In this document: positions 1 through 9,235 of the stretch, piece after piece
How positions within the stretch are numbered: the first letter of the stretch is position 1
How the letters are laid out: every line of letters begins with the position of its first letter
DNA from: Pseudonocardia sp. N23
Lineage (GTDB): Bacteria; Actinomycetota; Actinomycetes; Mycobacteriales; Pseudonocardiaceae
Direction of reading: 5' to 3'
Assembly: GCF_002583555.1 (NCBI RefSeq)
Contig: NZ_BEGX01000029.1
Span: forward strand, 62,001 to 126,000
Length of the DNA: 64,000 nt
Program-made: the position numbers and the translations under genes
Notes under the pieces: model-generated
The model's input: only the letters and a program-made list of their open reading frames with translations
Databases searched by the model: none
Told to the model about the DNA's origin: nothing

Positions 1-892
1 CGCGGCGGCCGCCCGCGGGGAGCGCCGTGGTGCGGCCGGTCGCGTCGTCGGCGCCCTGGTCGGCGTAGTCGTCGGCGCCCTGGTCGGCGTAGTCGTCGAC
101 GTCGTCCGGGTCGAAGGGGGCGGCCTGCGTGGGCGGGCCGCCGTCGCCGCGGGGGTCGGGCCGGTGCTGCGGGTCGTCGGTGAGCGGGGGGACGCCCGCC
201 ATCGTGGGCGGGCCCCCGTCGTCGTCGCCGCGGGGCGGCCGGCCGGAGATGGGCCCGGTGTCCTCGTCGCTGCGTTCGACCCGCGGCATCTGCTGTGTCG
301 GGCGCTCGGGGGCCCAGGGGTTGCGCCGGGAATCGGGACGGCCCTGCACTTCGGGAGAACGCTGCACGTCCGGAGAACGCTGCACGTCGGTACCGCGTTG
401 GCCGTCCGGACGCCGGGGTGCCGGTGGGGCCGACGGGTACGTGCCGGTGCCCGACCCCGCGGCCTGCGGGGGGCCGAGCCGGCGGGGCTGGCGGCTCGGC
501 TCGGAGGGCTGCGGCGGCGCGGGAACATGCGGGGCGGGCCGGGCCTGCTGCACCGGGGCCTGCTGCACCGGGGCCTGGGGCTGCAGCGACGCGGGCCGCA
601 CCTCGGGGACCGTCGCGCCCTCGTAACCGGAGCGGTGCGGCGTGGACCACTGCTCGGGGCGGGTCTCCGCAGGGACGTGACCACCGCGGTACGCCTGCGC
701 CGCGGCGGCGTCGGGCGCGCGCCGCTCCGCCGCCGGGGCGCGCGGTGGGGTGCCGCGCTCGTCGACGGCGCCGTCACCCGCATCGTCGTCGCCCTCGCGA
801 CGGCGACGGCGACGACCGGTCGTGGAGCCTGCGTTCTCCGCCAGCAGCTCCGCGACCGTGCGCTGACGCGGGTGATCGGTGTCTGAGCTCAT
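1..892 (-). CDS. Disordered, proline-rich membrane-associated protein, N-terminal part (Rv0497-like position)
   Basis: Partial gene running off the left edge. It starts MSSDTDHPRQRTVAELLAEN and continues as a low-complexity chain rich in Pro, Arg, Gln and Asp, with no enzymatic motif. The ATG overlaps the ppx stop as ATGA, so the two are probably translationally coupled. In mycobacteria the gene after ppx (Rv0497) is a membrane protein with a long disordered cytoplasmic N-terminus, and the position matches. The expected membrane segments would lie beyond the window. Two direct 24-base repeats at 47-94 encode DDYADQGA twice. The identity rests on synteny and composition only. Confidence 0.6.
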   Translation of the reverse strand, partial: MSSDTDHPRQRTVAELLAENAGSTTGRRRRRREGDDDAGDGAVDERGTPPRAPAAERRAPDAAAAQAYRGGHVPAETRPEQWSTPHRSGYEGATVPEVRPASLQPQAPVQQAPVQQARPAPHVPAPPQPSEPSRQPRRLGPPQAAGSGTGTYPSAPPAPRRPDGQRGTDVQRSPDVQRSPEVQGRPDSRRNPWAPERPTQQMPRVERSDEDTGPISGRPPRGDDDGGPPTMAGVPPLTDDPQHRPDPRGDGGPPTQAAPFDPDDVDDYADQGADDYADQGADDATGRTTALPAGGRR

Positions 893-1899
893 CCGGTACA
901 CCGTGCCCCGAACGGCGTCAAGCGTCCAAGCGTTCCTGGCGAGTCCTGCGCCGAACGGTCCGTCTGGGCCGACCCATCGAGCGTGTCGAGCCGCCGGAGG
1001 ATCACTCCCTCCCGCAGCGCCCACGGACAGATCTGCAGGGTGTCGATCTTCAACGCACGCATCGCGGCCTCCGCGACGAGCGCGCCCGCGGCCAGCTGCC
1101 GCGACCGGCCGGGGCTCACGCCCTCCAGTTCGGCGATGTCCTCGCTCGACATCCGGCTCACGAACGAGACGAGCTGGCGCAGCGCGGCGTGGGTCAGCTC
1201 GCGGTGCGCGCGGGGGCCCGCGGAGTAGGGCACGGCGCCGGTGAGCCGGGCCAGCGAGCGGAACGTCTTCGACGTACCGACGGCCACGTCCGGCGTGCCC
1301 GCCTCGAGGAAGCGGTCGGCGACCCCCGCGAGGTCGGCGTCGACCTTCTCCCGCAGGACGGCGATCTCCGCGCGGGTGGGCGGGTCGGCCTCGAAGAAGT
1401 CGCGGGTGAGCCGGCCGGCGCCCAGGGGCAGCGACACCGCCGTCGACGGGTGCTCGTCACGTCCCGACGCGAGCTCCAGGGACCCGCCACCGATGTCGAG
1501 CACCGTCAGCCGGCCCGCCGACCAGCCGAACCAGCGGCGGACGGCCAGGAACGTGTAGCGGGCCTCGTCCTCACCGGGGAGCACCTCCAGCGCGACACCC
1601 GTCTCCTCCCGCACCCGGGCGAGGACGGTGGCGGAGTTGGTGGCGTCGCGCAGCGCGGACGTCGCGAAGGCCAGGAGGTCGTCGCAGTTCGCCTTCTCGG
1701 CAGCCTGGCGGGCCTGGTCGACGGCGCGGACGAGGGCGTCGGCACCGCGACGGCCCAGCGAGCCGTCCTTCTCCAGGTGCTCGGCGAGCCGCAGGGGGTT
1801 CTTGTCCGAGGTCATCGGGGTCGGGTGGCCGCCGCGGTGGGCGTCGACCACGAGCAGGTGGACGGTGTTGGAACCGACGTCGAGAACTCCGAGGCGCAC
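889..1899 (-). CDS. ppx: Ppx/GppA family exopolyphosphatase
   Basis: 336 residues in the ASKHA phosphatase fold. The N-terminal phosphate-binding loop is GVLDVGSNTVHLLVVD (residues 4-19), and the second loop VLDIGGGSLELA lies near residue 150. Family members hydrolyse terminal phosphate from polyphosphate or pppGpp. The length fits the short single-module actinobacterial form (Rv0496 type), which lacks the C-terminal HD-like domain of E. coli Ppx. It lies 80 bases downstream of regX3 in the same direction, which fits phosphate-responsive co-regulation. Which substrate is preferred cannot be told from sequence. Confidence 0.9.
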   Translation of the reverse strand: MRLGVLDVGSNTVHLLVVDAHRGGHPTPMTSDKNPLRLAEHLEKDGSLGRRGADALVRAVDQARQAAEKANCDDLLAFATSALRDATNSATVLARVREETGVALEVLPGEDEARYTFLAVRRWFGWSAGRLTVLDIGGGSLELASGRDEHPSTAVSLPLGAGRLTRDFFEADPPTRAEIAVLREKVDADLAGVADRFLEAGTPDVAVGTSKTFRSLARLTGAVPYSAGPRAHRELTHAALRQLVSFVSRMSSEDIAELEGVSPGRSRQLAAGALVAEAAMRALKIDTLQICPWALREGVILRRLDTLDGSAQTDRSAQDSPGTLGRLTPFGARCTG

Positions 1900-1978
1900 C
1901 CGAGCAGGCTAGGCGTCACGACAGACCCGTGGCCGGATCGTGACCGTTCTCCCCCCACGCATCACCCGGTCGGTGATC

Positions 1979-2668
1979 TCAGGCGTCGAACTTGTACCCG
2001 AGACCGCGGACGGTGAGCAGATGGCGCGGCGCGGAGGGGTCGACCTCCACCTTCGAGCGGAGGCGCTTGACGTGGACGTCGAGGGTCTTGGTGTCGCCGA
2101 CGTAGTCCGCGCCCCACACCCGGTCGATGAGCTGGCCGCGTGTCAGCACCCGGCCGACGTTGCGCAGCAGGTACTCGAGCAGGTCGAACTCCTTGAGCGG
2201 CAGCGCGACGTCGGCGCCGCCGACGCTCACGACGTGCCGGTCGACGTCCATCCGCACGGGGCCCGCCTCCAGCACCCCGCCGCCGCCCTCGACCTCGGGG
2301 CCGCCCTCGCCGCCACGGCGCAGGACCGCGCGGATACGGGCGATCAGCTCGCGGGCCGAGTACGGCTTCGTGACGTAGTCGTCGGCACCCAGCTCGAGGC
2401 CGACGACCTTGTCGATCTCGCTGTCGCGGGCGGTCACCATGATCACCGGGACGGCCGAGCGGGACCGCAGCGAGCGGCACACGTCGGTACCGCTCATGCC
2501 GGGCAGCATGAGGTCGAGCAGCACGATGTCGGCGCCGTTGCGGTCGAACTCCTCGAGCGCGGACTGGCCGGTCGTGGCCACGGCAGCCGTGAAGCCCTCC
2601 TTGCGCAGCAGGAACGCCAGCGGGTCGGCGAAGGACTCCTCGTCCTCCACGATGAGCACCCTGGTCAT
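1979..2668 (-). CDS. regX3: OmpR/PhoB-family response regulator, RegX3-like
   Basis: 229 residues. The receiver domain (1-120) has acidic residues EDE near the start, phospho-acceptor Asp52 in LLDLMLPG, and Lys101 in YVTKPYS. The C-terminal winged helix (about 135-229) ends in TVRGLGYKFD, typical of OmpR-type DNA binders. The ATG is preceded by GGAGG sitting across the senX3 stop, with one base between the genes, so coupled translation is likely. In mycobacteria and Streptomyces (PhoP) this regulator activates phosphate-starvation genes. Orthology is supported by the flanking senX3, gpm, ppx and mshA. Confidence 0.93.
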   Translation of the reverse strand: MTRVLIVEDEESFADPLAFLLRKEGFTAAVATTGQSALEEFDRNGADIVLLDLMLPGMSGTDVCRSLRSRSAVPVIMVTARDSEIDKVVGLELGADDYVTKPYSARELIARIRAVLRRGGEGGPEVEGGGGVLEAGPVRMDVDRHVVSVGGADVALPLKEFDLLEYLLRNVGRVLTRGQLIDRVWGADYVGDTKTLDVHVKRLRSKVEVDPSAPRHLLTVRGLGYKFDA

Positions 2669-2669
2669 G

Positions 2670-3878
2670 TCATCCTCCAGCTCTTCCGGCGGTCCACGCC
2701 GGATCGGGCAGGTCGGTCGCGTCGGACGGGGCTGCGGCGTCGTCCCCCGGGGACGGGTGTGCGCCGGCGCGCACGGGGATCCGCATGGTGAAGGTGGAGC
2801 CCGTGCCGGGGCTCGACCACAGCGTGACCTGTCCGCCGTGGTTGGCCAGCACGTGCTTGACGATGGCGAGACCGAGACCGGTCCCGCCGGTGGCGCGTGA
2901 GCGGGCCGGGTCGACCCGGAAGAAGCGCTCGAACACCCGCTGCTGGTGCTCGGGCGCGATGCCGATCCCGCGGTCGGTGACCGCGATCTCGACGACGTCG
3001 CCGTTGCGCCGCCGCGAGACCGAGACCGACGCGCCCGCCGGGGAGTAGGCGATCGCGTTCTCCACCAGGTTCGACAGCGCGGTGACCAGCAGCGTCCGGT
3101 CGCCGTCGACCTCGAGACCCGAGTCGGCGTCGACGGCGATCTCGATCGACGACGCCTCCGCCGACAGCCGGGACCGGGCCATCGCCTCGCGCACGACGTC
3201 GTCGACCTCGACGGCCGCCAGCTCCGGCAGCCGCTCGGCACCGGTGAGCCGCGACAGCGCGATCAGCTCGGTGACGAGGTTCCCGAGGCGTGTGGACTCG
3301 TTGAGGATCTTGGTGACGAAGCGGTGCACCTCGGCGGGGTCGTCGACCGCGTCGAGCACCGCCTCGGCCAGCAGAGCGACCGCGCCGACCGGCGTCTTGA
3401 GCTCGTGGCTGACGTTGGCGACGAAGTCGCGCCGGGTGGCCTCCAGCCGCACCGACTCCGACGTGTCGGCTGCCTCGACGAGCAGGAAGCCGTCGCCGAT
3501 CGAGCGGACCGTCGCCAGCACCGCCTCGGGGCGGCGGCCGCGATGGTCGAGCGGTGAGAGGTCGACGTGCGCGACGGCGCCGTCGCGCAGCACCCGTTCG
3601 CACACCACCCATGCGCGGGGGTCGGCCCGTCCGGCGACGACGACACCGAGGGTGATGGCCTGGTCGTTGGCCATCACGACGTCGCCGTGCCGGGAGATGA
3701 CGGCGAGGCCCGCGCCGCTGGACCGGAAGACCCGGCGCAGCAGCTCGGCGAGGGTCGGCCCGGCGGCCGGGTCGGGTCGGACGGCGGCCTGCCGGGCGCG
3801 GCGTCCCCACCAGAAGCCGAAGGCCATACCGAGGAGGAGGGCCGCGGCAGCCGGCAGGACGTACGCCAGCACGTTCAC
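2670..3878 (-). CDS. senX3: Phosphate-sensing histidine kinase, SenX3-like
   Basis: 402 residues. One clear N-terminal membrane segment (about 3-24), then a PAS-like region (about 50-140). The dimerisation/phosphoacceptor helix carries His158 in VSHELKTP, and a HATPase_c domain follows with N-, G1- and G2-box features (LVENAIAYS, DRGIGI, GGTGLGLAIVKH). It is the partner of the downstream regulator. The mycobacterial kinase has two N-terminal membrane helices, but only one is obvious here before GRRARQ. Transcription probably starts in the 150-base gap toward gpm, which holds a PHO-box-like repeat. Confidence 0.92.
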   Translation of the reverse strand: MNVLAYVLPAAAALLLGMAFGFWWGRRARQAAVRPDPAAGPTLAELLRRVFRSSGAGLAVISRHGDVVMANDQAITLGVVVAGRADPRAWVVCERVLRDGAVAHVDLSPLDHRGRRPEAVLATVRSIGDGFLLVEAADTSESVRLEATRRDFVANVSHELKTPVGAVALLAEAVLDAVDDPAEVHRFVTKILNESTRLGNLVTELIALSRLTGAERLPELAAVEVDDVVREAMARSRLSAEASSIEIAVDADSGLEVDGDRTLLVTALSNLVENAIAYSPAGASVSVSRRRNGDVVEIAVTDRGIGIAPEHQQRVFERFFRVDPARSRATGGTGLGLAIVKHVLANHGGQVTLWSSPGTGSTFTMRIPVRAGAHPSPGDDAAAPSDATDLPDPAWTAGRAGG

Positions 3879-3972
3879 GGCCGCATCGTAGGCAGTCCCA
3901 CCACCCTCAGGACCAGCCTGGAGGGCCCGTCGTGACCCTCACGACCCTCCGCAACGAGACATTTCCGCTCTC

Positions 3973-3990
3973 GTTCACCGCTCGTTCACC
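3973..3990 (+). promoter_or_regulatory. PHO-box-like direct repeat upstream of senX3-regX3
   Basis: Two perfect GTTCACC units start 11 bases apart (3973 and 3984), about 95-110 bases upstream of the senX3 start. Direct GTTCACC repeats with 11-base spacing are the known binding pattern of Streptomyces PhoP and mycobacterial RegX3. Autoregulation of senX3-regX3 is therefore likely. The gpm gene reads toward this spot, so the site lies between gpm's 3' end and senX3's 5' end. Confidence 0.7.
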
Positions 3991-4031
3991 CGGTCAGGGG
4001 TCGAGCGGTCGAGGGAATGCGGATCCTCCGG

Positions 4032-4772
4032 TCAGCGCCCCTGGTTCGCGACGGCCGTGATCGCCGCCGCCGCCGCCGACGGGTCGAGGTAGGTGCCGCC
4101 CGGGTTCGTGGGGCGCAGGTCGTCGTCGAGGTCGTAGCGCAGCGGGATGCCCGTCGGGATGTTGAGGCCGACGACGTCGTCGTCGCTCATCCCGTCGAGG
4201 TGCTTGACCAGCGCGCGCAGCGAGTTGCCGTGCGCGGTGACGAGGACGACCTTGCCGGCGCGGAGGTCGGGGACGATCGCCTCCTCCCAGTACGGCAGGA
4301 ACCGGGCGACGACGTCGGCCAGGCACTCCGAGCGGGGCAGCGCGTCGCCGAGGCCGGCGTAGCGGGGGTCGCCGTCCTGGCCGAACTCGTCGCCCGCGGG
4401 GATGGGCGGCGGCGGGACGTCGTAGGAGCGGCGCCAGAGCATGAACTGCTCCTCGCCGAACTCGGCCATGACGGCCTTCTTGTCCTTGCCCTGCAGCGCG
4501 CCGTAGTGGCGCTCGTTGAGGCGCCAGTCGCGGTGCACGGGGATCCAGTGCCGGTCGGCGGCGTCGAGCGCGAGGTTGGCGGTGGCGATCGCCCGGCGTA
4601 GCAGCGACGTGTGCACCACGTCCGGCAGCAGCCCCTGTTCGACGAGCAGCTCGCCGCCGCGGCGGGCCTCGTCCTGCCCGAGGGCCGACAGTGCGACGTC
4701 GACCCAGCCGGTGAAGAGGTTCTCCGCGTTCCACACGCTCTGTCCGTGCCGCAACAGGACCAGTGTTCCCAT
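4032..4772 (-). CDS. gpmA: 2,3-bisphosphoglycerate-dependent phosphoglycerate mutase
   Basis: 246 residues, normal for dPGM. It interconverts 3- and 2-phosphoglycerate in glycolysis. Catalytic His9 lies in LLRHGQS. Other family signatures are NLFTGWVDV, the substrate loop [13 protein letters not shown], and the second catalytic His in [15 protein letters not shown]. The ATG at 4772 ([10 protein letters not shown]) is chosen because the family starts there; upstream in-frame codons lack homology. It ends 153 bases before senX3, in the same order as gpm1-senX3-regX3 of mycobacteria. Confidence 0.95.
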   Translation of the reverse strand: MGTLVLLRHGQSVWNAENLFTGWVDVALSALGQDEARRGGELLVEQGLLPDVVHTSLLRRAIATANLALDAADRHWIPVHRDWRLNERHYGALQGKDKKAVMAEFGEEQFMLWRRSYDVPPPPIPAGDEFGQDGDPRYAGLGDALPRSECLADVVARFLPYWEEAIVPDLRAGKVVLVTAHGNSLRALVKHLDGMSDDDVVGLNIPTGIPLRYDLDDDLRPTNPGGTYLDPSAAAAAITAVANQGR

Positions 4773-4825
4773 GGCGGACAGCTTGCCAGCCCACCCGGAC
4801 CGCCCCGTTCCGGACGGGGGCCGCG

Positions 4826-5383
4826 TCACGCGAGACGTTCGGCACCCCCGGCGGTGGCCCCGCCCGACGACGCGGCGCGCACGGCCGCGGCAGCCGCTTC
4901 GCGCAGCGGTCCGGCGCCGGGTTGGCCCGACATCCGGTCGAGCGCGGCGTCGCAGATCCCGCGCAGCGCGTCGACCTGTTGCCTGGTCAGGCCGTCGAAC
5001 AGGTTCTCCCGCACGCACGCGACGTGCCCCGGCGCGGCCGACTCCAGCACGGCGAAGCCCTCCGCGGTGAGCTCGGCGATCGTCGAGCGCCGGTCGTCGC
5101 GCGCCGGTCGTCGCCGCACCCAGCCGGCCGCCTCCAGCTTGGCGACGGCGTGCGAGACCCGGCTCTGCGAGCTCTGGGTGATCGCGGCGAGGTCGCTCAT
5201 CCGCAGGGAACGGCCCGGAACCTCGGAGAGCATGGCGAGGACCTGGTAGTAGGCGTGCGGCATCCCGGCGTCACGCTGGAGCTGGCGGTCGAGCGCCGCC
5301 TCGAGCAGCGCGACGGTGGCCAGCAGGGATCGCCAGGCCCGGTACTCCCCGTCGTCGAGCCAGCGGGGGTCGTCGGAGGTCAC
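4826..5383 (-). CDS. MarR-family transcriptional regulator
   Basis: 185 residues with a winged helix-turn-helix: the recognition region is around [20 protein letters not shown], followed by the wing [10 protein letters not shown] and the C-terminal dimerisation helix. MarR proteins are usually dimeric repressors released by phenolic or oxidative ligands. It is transcribed away from the VOC gene at 5474 across a 90-base gap with palindromic elements, so it probably controls that gene and itself. The ligand is unknown. Confidence 0.88.
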   Translation of the reverse strand: MTSDDPRWLDDGEYRAWRSLLATVALLEAALDRQLQRDAGMPHAYYQVLAMLSEVPGRSLRMSDLAAITQSSQSRVSHAVAKLEAAGWVRRRPARDDRRSTIAELTAEGFAVLESAAPGHVACVRENLFDGLTRQQVDALRGICDAALDRMSGQPGAGPLREAAAAAVRAASSGGATAGGAERLA

Positions 5384-5406
5384 ACCTTCACTCTAGCCCA
5401 AGAAGC

Positions 5407-5455
5407 TTGAACTCTCATGTTTCGACGCGTAGAGTCCTTGAAAGTTGAACATCAA
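5407..5455. promoter_or_regulatory. Divergent promoter region with probable MarR operators
   Basis: AT-richer stretch between the MarR and VOC genes. It has three TTGAA motifs (5407, 5438, 5446 region), a perfect short palindrome TTGAACATCAA at 5445-5455, and an ACTCT/AGAGT inverted pair at 5410-5414 and 5431-5435. MarR dimers bind such palindromes. The site assignment is inference from position and symmetry. Confidence 0.45.
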
Positions 5456-5473
5456 TCCTCCTGAGGAGTCCCC

Positions 5474-5983
5474 GTGCCGGTCCAGCGGCTGAACCACGCA
5501 GTGCTCTACGTCCGCGACGTCGACCGCAGCGTCGCCTTCTACACCGAGGCGCTCGGCTTCCGGGTCAAGGTGTCGATGCCCGGCCGCGCCGCGTTCCTGC
5601 AGGCCGAGGGCTCCACCAACGACCACGACCTCGGGCTGTTCGCCGTCGGCGACGGCGCCGGTGCGTCCCAGGCCGGCCGCTCGACCGTCGGGCTGTACCA
5701 CCTGGCCTGGGAGGTCGACACCCTCGCCGAGCTCCAGCGCATCCAGGACGTCCTGCGCGACAACGGCTCCCTCGTCGGCGCCTCCGACCACGGGACCACC
5801 AAGGCGCTCTACGCCCGCGACCCCGACGGCATCGAGTTCGAGGTCAGCTGGCTCGTCCCCGCCGACCTCATCCCCGCCGACGTCCGGATGGCCACCCTGC
5901 CGCTCGACCTCGACGCCGAGCTCGCCCGCTACGGCGCGCAGACCTTCGGCGGCATCGGCGTCTCGGTCCCCGCCGCGCGCTGA
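5474..5983 (+). CDS. VOC-family (glyoxalase/extradiol dioxygenase-like) protein
   Basis: 169 residues. The vicinal oxygen chelate fold is clear: LNHAVLYVRDVDRSVAFYTE at residues 6-25, then LYHLAWEV and ARDPDGIEFEVSW carrying the likely metal ligands His and Glu. It resembles single-module catechol 2,3-dioxygenase/glyoxalase-like proteins whose substrates are mostly unknown. The GTG start at 5474 is preceded by a GAGGAG ribosome site. It is divergent from a MarR regulator, a common pairing for detoxification enzymes. Confidence 0.88.
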   Translation: MPVQRLNHAVLYVRDVDRSVAFYTEALGFRVKVSMPGRAAFLQAEGSTNDHDLGLFAVGDGAGASQAGRSTVGLYHLAWEVDTLAELQRIQDVLRDNGSLVGASDHGTTKALYARDPDGIEFEVSWLVPADLIPADVRMATLPLDLDAELARYGAQTFGGIGVSVPAAR

Positions 5984-6120
5984 CCCCGTCCGGCGCCCGG
6001 CCCTGCCCCTGCCGCACGCTCCCGGTGCCGGGGTACTGCCCCTCGGCGCCGAGCTCGTCGGTGGCGCGACCAACCGATCCCGGCGTCCGTTACGTCCACT
6101 CTCCGGAGAGGGGAGTCACC

Positions 6121-7269
6121 ATGACGACGACCGAGCGCGCACCGACCACACCGAGGGACGCCGACGACCCGGCACCGCGGGACCCGGCACCGGAGGCGGG
6201 CCCACCCAGGGTCCCGCCTGTCCCACCCACCCCGGCCGCGGCACAGCCCCGCCCGCGCAGGCCCCGGCGGACGCTGCGGATCGTCGCGCTGGTCGTCGCG
6301 GTCGCGGTGCTGGCGACGTTCGTCGTCGCGGCGGTCGTCGCGACCCTGTCGCCGTCGGGCAGCGGCGGCGGGTACGCGGTCACGGTGGACCGCGACTCCA
6401 CGTCCTCGTCGTCCACCGGGTCCCCGGGCGGGTCCGCCGAGTCGACGACCGGGGGCGCACCCGCCGTCCCGCAGTCCTCCGACGCCGCCCGCGCCGCCGA
6501 CCCCGGCACCCGCGACCCCGCCCAGGACACGACGGTCGGCCCCGACCGCGCCGTCATCCGGACCGCGACCGTCCGCATCGAGGTCGCCGACCCCGCCGGC
6601 ACCGCGGGTGACGTGCGCGCCGCCGTCACCGCCGCGGGCGGCTACGTCGCCGACGAGCGTTCCACGAGCCGCCGCTCCGACCTCACCGTCAAGGTCCCCG
6701 CCGCGCAGCTGGACGCGTTCGTGAACCGCGTCGCCGGGCTCGGGACGGTCACCGAACGATCCTCGACGGCCCGCGACGTCACCGACCAGCTCATCGACAC
6801 CGACGCGCGGGTCGCGGCGCAACGTGCGAGCGTCGACCGGGTCCGCGCCCTGCTGGCGCAGGCGAACTCGATCTCGGAGGTCGTCGCGATCGAGTCCGAG
6901 CTGACCAGCCGCCAGGCCGCCCTCGACTCGCTCGACCGCAGGCTCGCGGGCCTGCGGTCGAGCACCGAGCTGGCGACGGTCGACGTCGCGCTGGTGGAGG
7001 CCGGTACGCCCGCGGCCACCGACACGGGGACGGGCTTCGGCGAGGGTCTCGGCGTCGGCTGGGACTGGCTGCGCGGCCTCGGCGCGGGACTCGCCGCCGC
7101 CGCGGGCTTCGTGCTGCCGCTGCTGCCCGTCGCCGCGGTGCTGGTGCTGGCCGCGTGGGGCGTCCGCCGCATCGTCCGGGCGCGCCGCCCCCGCCCCGCC
7201 GCGGCCGGCCCCACCGCAGGCCCCACCGCTGGAGGACCCGCCGACTCCGCCCCCGCCGACAGGACCTGA
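6121..7269 (+). CDS. DUF4349 domain lipid/membrane-anchored protein
   Basis: 382 residues. A Pro-rich cytoplasmic N-terminus (1-55) leads to a membrane helix (about 57-80, ALVVAVAVLATFVVAAVVAT). A Ser/Thr/Gly-rich linker follows, then a DUF4349 domain (about 140-290) with the typical RTATVRIEVADP start and a coiled-coil segment (ARVAAQRASVDRVRALLAQ). A second C-terminal membrane helix (about 318-350) comes last. Function is unknown. The ATG at 6121 with an upstream GAGAGGGGAG site is preferred over the in-frame ATG at 6025, which gives a non-homologous tail. Confidence 0.82.
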   Translation: MTTTERAPTTPRDADDPAPRDPAPEAGPPRVPPVPPTPAAAQPRPRRPRRTLRIVALVVAVAVLATFVVAAVVATLSPSGSGGGYAVTVDRDSTSSSSTGSPGGSAESTTGGAPAVPQSSDAARAADPGTRDPAQDTTVGPDRAVIRTATVRIEVADPAGTAGDVRAAVTAAGGYVADERSTSRRSDLTVKVPAAQLDAFVNRVAGLGTVTERSSTARDVTDQLIDTDARVAAQRASVDRVRALLAQANSISEVVAIESELTSRQAALDSLDRRLAGLRSSTELATVDVALVEAGTPAATDTGTGFGEGLGVGWDWLRGLGAGLAAAAGFVLPLLPVAAVLVLAAWGVRRIVRARRPRPAAAGPTAGPTAGGPADSAPADRT

Positions 7270-7354
7270 CCACCCCCTCCGCCGAGCACGCGCAACTCGG
7301 GCCCTGCCCCCGCAACCCGGCGGGAACGCCCGCGACGCGGCGGGAACGGGACCG

Positions 7355-7852
7355 TCAGGTGAAGAGGTGCTCGAAGGCGCGGAGGTTGGCGAGCGACTCA
7401 CCGCGTTCGGAGCGCCACGCGTGCTCGCGGCGGATCGACGTCGCGAAGCCGAGCTCGAGCAGGGTGTTGAAGTCGCCGTCAGCGGCTTCGAGGACCTGGC
7501 CGAGAATCCGGTCGAGCTCCGCGGCGGTGATCGCGTGCAGCGGGACCCGGCCGATCAGGTGGATGTCGCCGATGCGGTCGAGCGCGTAGTGCACCCCGTA
7601 GAGCCGGGCGTTGCGCTGCAACAGGAAGCGGTACACCCCGTCGTGGTTCTCGTCGGGCTGGCGACAGACGAAGGCCTGCACGAACAGGGTGTGCTCGCGG
7701 ATGAGCAGCCAGCACTGCGTCTGCAGCCGGTTGGTGCCGGGCAACGACGCCAGGAACTCACCCCGGTCGCGGCGGGTGTGCTCGACCTCGAGGTCGCGCA
7801 GGGCGTCCTCGATCACGGCAGCGGGGTCGCCATGGGGAACGGGGTCGGTCAT
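7355..7852 (-). CDS. YbjN-domain protein (Rv0487-like)
   Basis: 165 residues with the YbjN/type III chaperone-like fold: an N-terminal helix, the strand-rich core LQTQCWLLIREHTLFVQAFV, and a helical C-terminus. In mycobacteria the equivalent gene directly follows mshA, as here (18 bases after the mshA stop). Actinobacterial members have no proven biochemical role. Co-transcription with mshA is likely from spacing. Confidence 0.8.
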   Translation of the reverse strand: MTDPVPHGDPAAVIEDALRDLEVEHTRRDRGEFLASLPGTNRLQTQCWLLIREHTLFVQAFVCRQPDENHDGVYRFLLQRNARLYGVHYALDRIGDIHLIGRVPLHAITAAELDRILGQVLEAADGDFNTLLELGFATSIRREHAWRSERGESLANLRAFEHLFT

Positions 7853-7870
7853 GGTGGTCGGGTTCCCCGC

Positions 7871-9205
7871 TCAGCCGTCGCCCACACCGGCGAGTCCGTT
7901 CCCGGCCCTGGCGAACGCGGCGGTGGCACGCTGGGTGAACTCCGCGCCTGCCTCCGTGTAGGTGGCGAGCAGGGCGTCGGTGGTGCGATCCCACGAGAAC
8001 CGGCGGGCGTGGGCGACGGCGCCCGCGGAGAACCGTTCGCGGCGGAGCCGGTCCAGGGCGACGGCGGCGAGCGCATCGGCCCAGTGCGCCGGGTCGTGGC
8101 CGTCGACGAGCAGACCCGACCCGCCGTCGGCGACGGCGACGGGCAGCCCACCCACCGCCGCGGCCACCACGGGCGTCGCACACGCCTGCGCCTCCATGGC
8201 GACGAGCCCGAACGACTCGTTGTGGCTGGGCACGGCGACGACGTCGGCGGCGCGGTAGACGTGCACGAGGTCGCGACCGTTCTGCGGGGGCAGGAAACGG
8301 AGCACGTCGTCGAGCCCGAGGGCGGTGCCGAGCTCCTGCAGCGCGCGGGGTTCGGCGAGCCCGCTGCCCGACGGGCCACCCGCGACCAGCACGACGAGGC
8401 GGGACCGCAGCGACGGGTCGCGGCGCAGCAGCTCGGCGGCGGCGCGGAGCAGCACGTCGGGGGCCTTGAGCGGCTGGATGCGGCCGACGAACGCGAGGAC
8501 GACGGCGTCGGCGGGGATGCCGAGCCGGGACCGGGCGATGCCGGCCGAGCCGGGGGTGAACCGGTCGAGGTCGACGCCCGGCGGGATGGTGACGGTCCGC
8601 AGCGGGTCGGCGTTGTAGAGCTCGACGAGCTGGCGGGACTCGATGTCGGTGTTGGTGATGAGCCGGTCGGCCTCGGCGACGACCTGGTCCTCCCCGATGA
8701 CGCGGACCATCGGTTCGGGCGGGTCGCCGTCGGCGAGCGCGGCGTTCTTGACCTTGGCCAGGGTGTGGGCGCTGTGCACGAGCGGGACACCCCACCGGTC
8801 GCGGGCGAGCCAGCCGACCTGCCCCGACAGCCAGTAGTGCGAGTGGATGGTGTCGTACCAGCCGGGTTCGTGACGGGCCTCGGCGCGCATGACGCCTGCG
8901 GCGAAGGCGCACAGCTGGGCCGGCAGGTCGTTCTTGCCGAGGCCTTCGTAGGGGCCGGCGGCGAGGTGGCGGACGACCACGCCGGGCGCCATCTCGACGA
9001 CGGGCGGCAGGTCCGACGACGTGGCCCGCGTGAAGATCTCGACCTCGACGCCGCGGCGAGCCATCCGCTGGGCGGTCTGCACGATGTAGACGTTCATCCC
9101 GCCGGCGTCGCCCGTTCCGGGCTGTTCCAGCGGCGAGGTGTGGACCGACAGCACGCAGACCCGGCGCGGACGCGCGGGAAGCGGGCCGCCGCGGCGATCG
9201 CTCAC
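7871..9205 (-). CDS. mshA: D-inositol-3-phosphate glycosyltransferase, first step of mycothiol synthesis
   Basis: 444 residues, GT4 fold. It transfers GlcNAc from UDP-GlcNAc to 1-L-myo-inositol-1-phosphate. Seen: [20 protein letters not shown] near the N-terminus with the family's GDAGGMNVY motif, then [25 protein letters not shown], the mid-domain [19 protein letters not shown], and the donor-site region [20 protein letters not shown] with the E-x7-E motif. These are characteristic of MshA rather than other GT4 enzymes. Mycothiol is restricted to Actinomycetota, which fixes the phylum. Confidence 0.96.
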   Translation of the reverse strand: MSDRRGGPLPARPRRVCVLSVHTSPLEQPGTGDAGGMNVYIVQTAQRMARRGVEVEIFTRATSSDLPPVVEMAPGVVVRHLAAGPYEGLGKNDLPAQLCAFAAGVMRAEARHEPGWYDTIHSHYWLSGQVGWLARDRWGVPLVHSAHTLAKVKNAALADGDPPEPMVRVIGEDQVVAEADRLITNTDIESRQLVELYNADPLRTVTIPPGVDLDRFTPGSAGIARSRLGIPADAVVLAFVGRIQPLKAPDVLLRAAAELLRRDPSLRSRLVVLVAGGPSGSGLAEPRALQELGTALGLDDVLRFLPPQNGRDLVHVYRAADVVAVPSHNESFGLVAMEAQACATPVVAAAVGGLPVAVADGGSGLLVDGHDPAHWADALAAVALDRLRRERFSAGAVAHARRFSWDRTTDALLATYTEAGAEFTQRATAAFARAGNGLAGVGDG

Positions 9206-9235
9206 GGGGTTCTTCCTAGCATGCGACCGCGTGGT

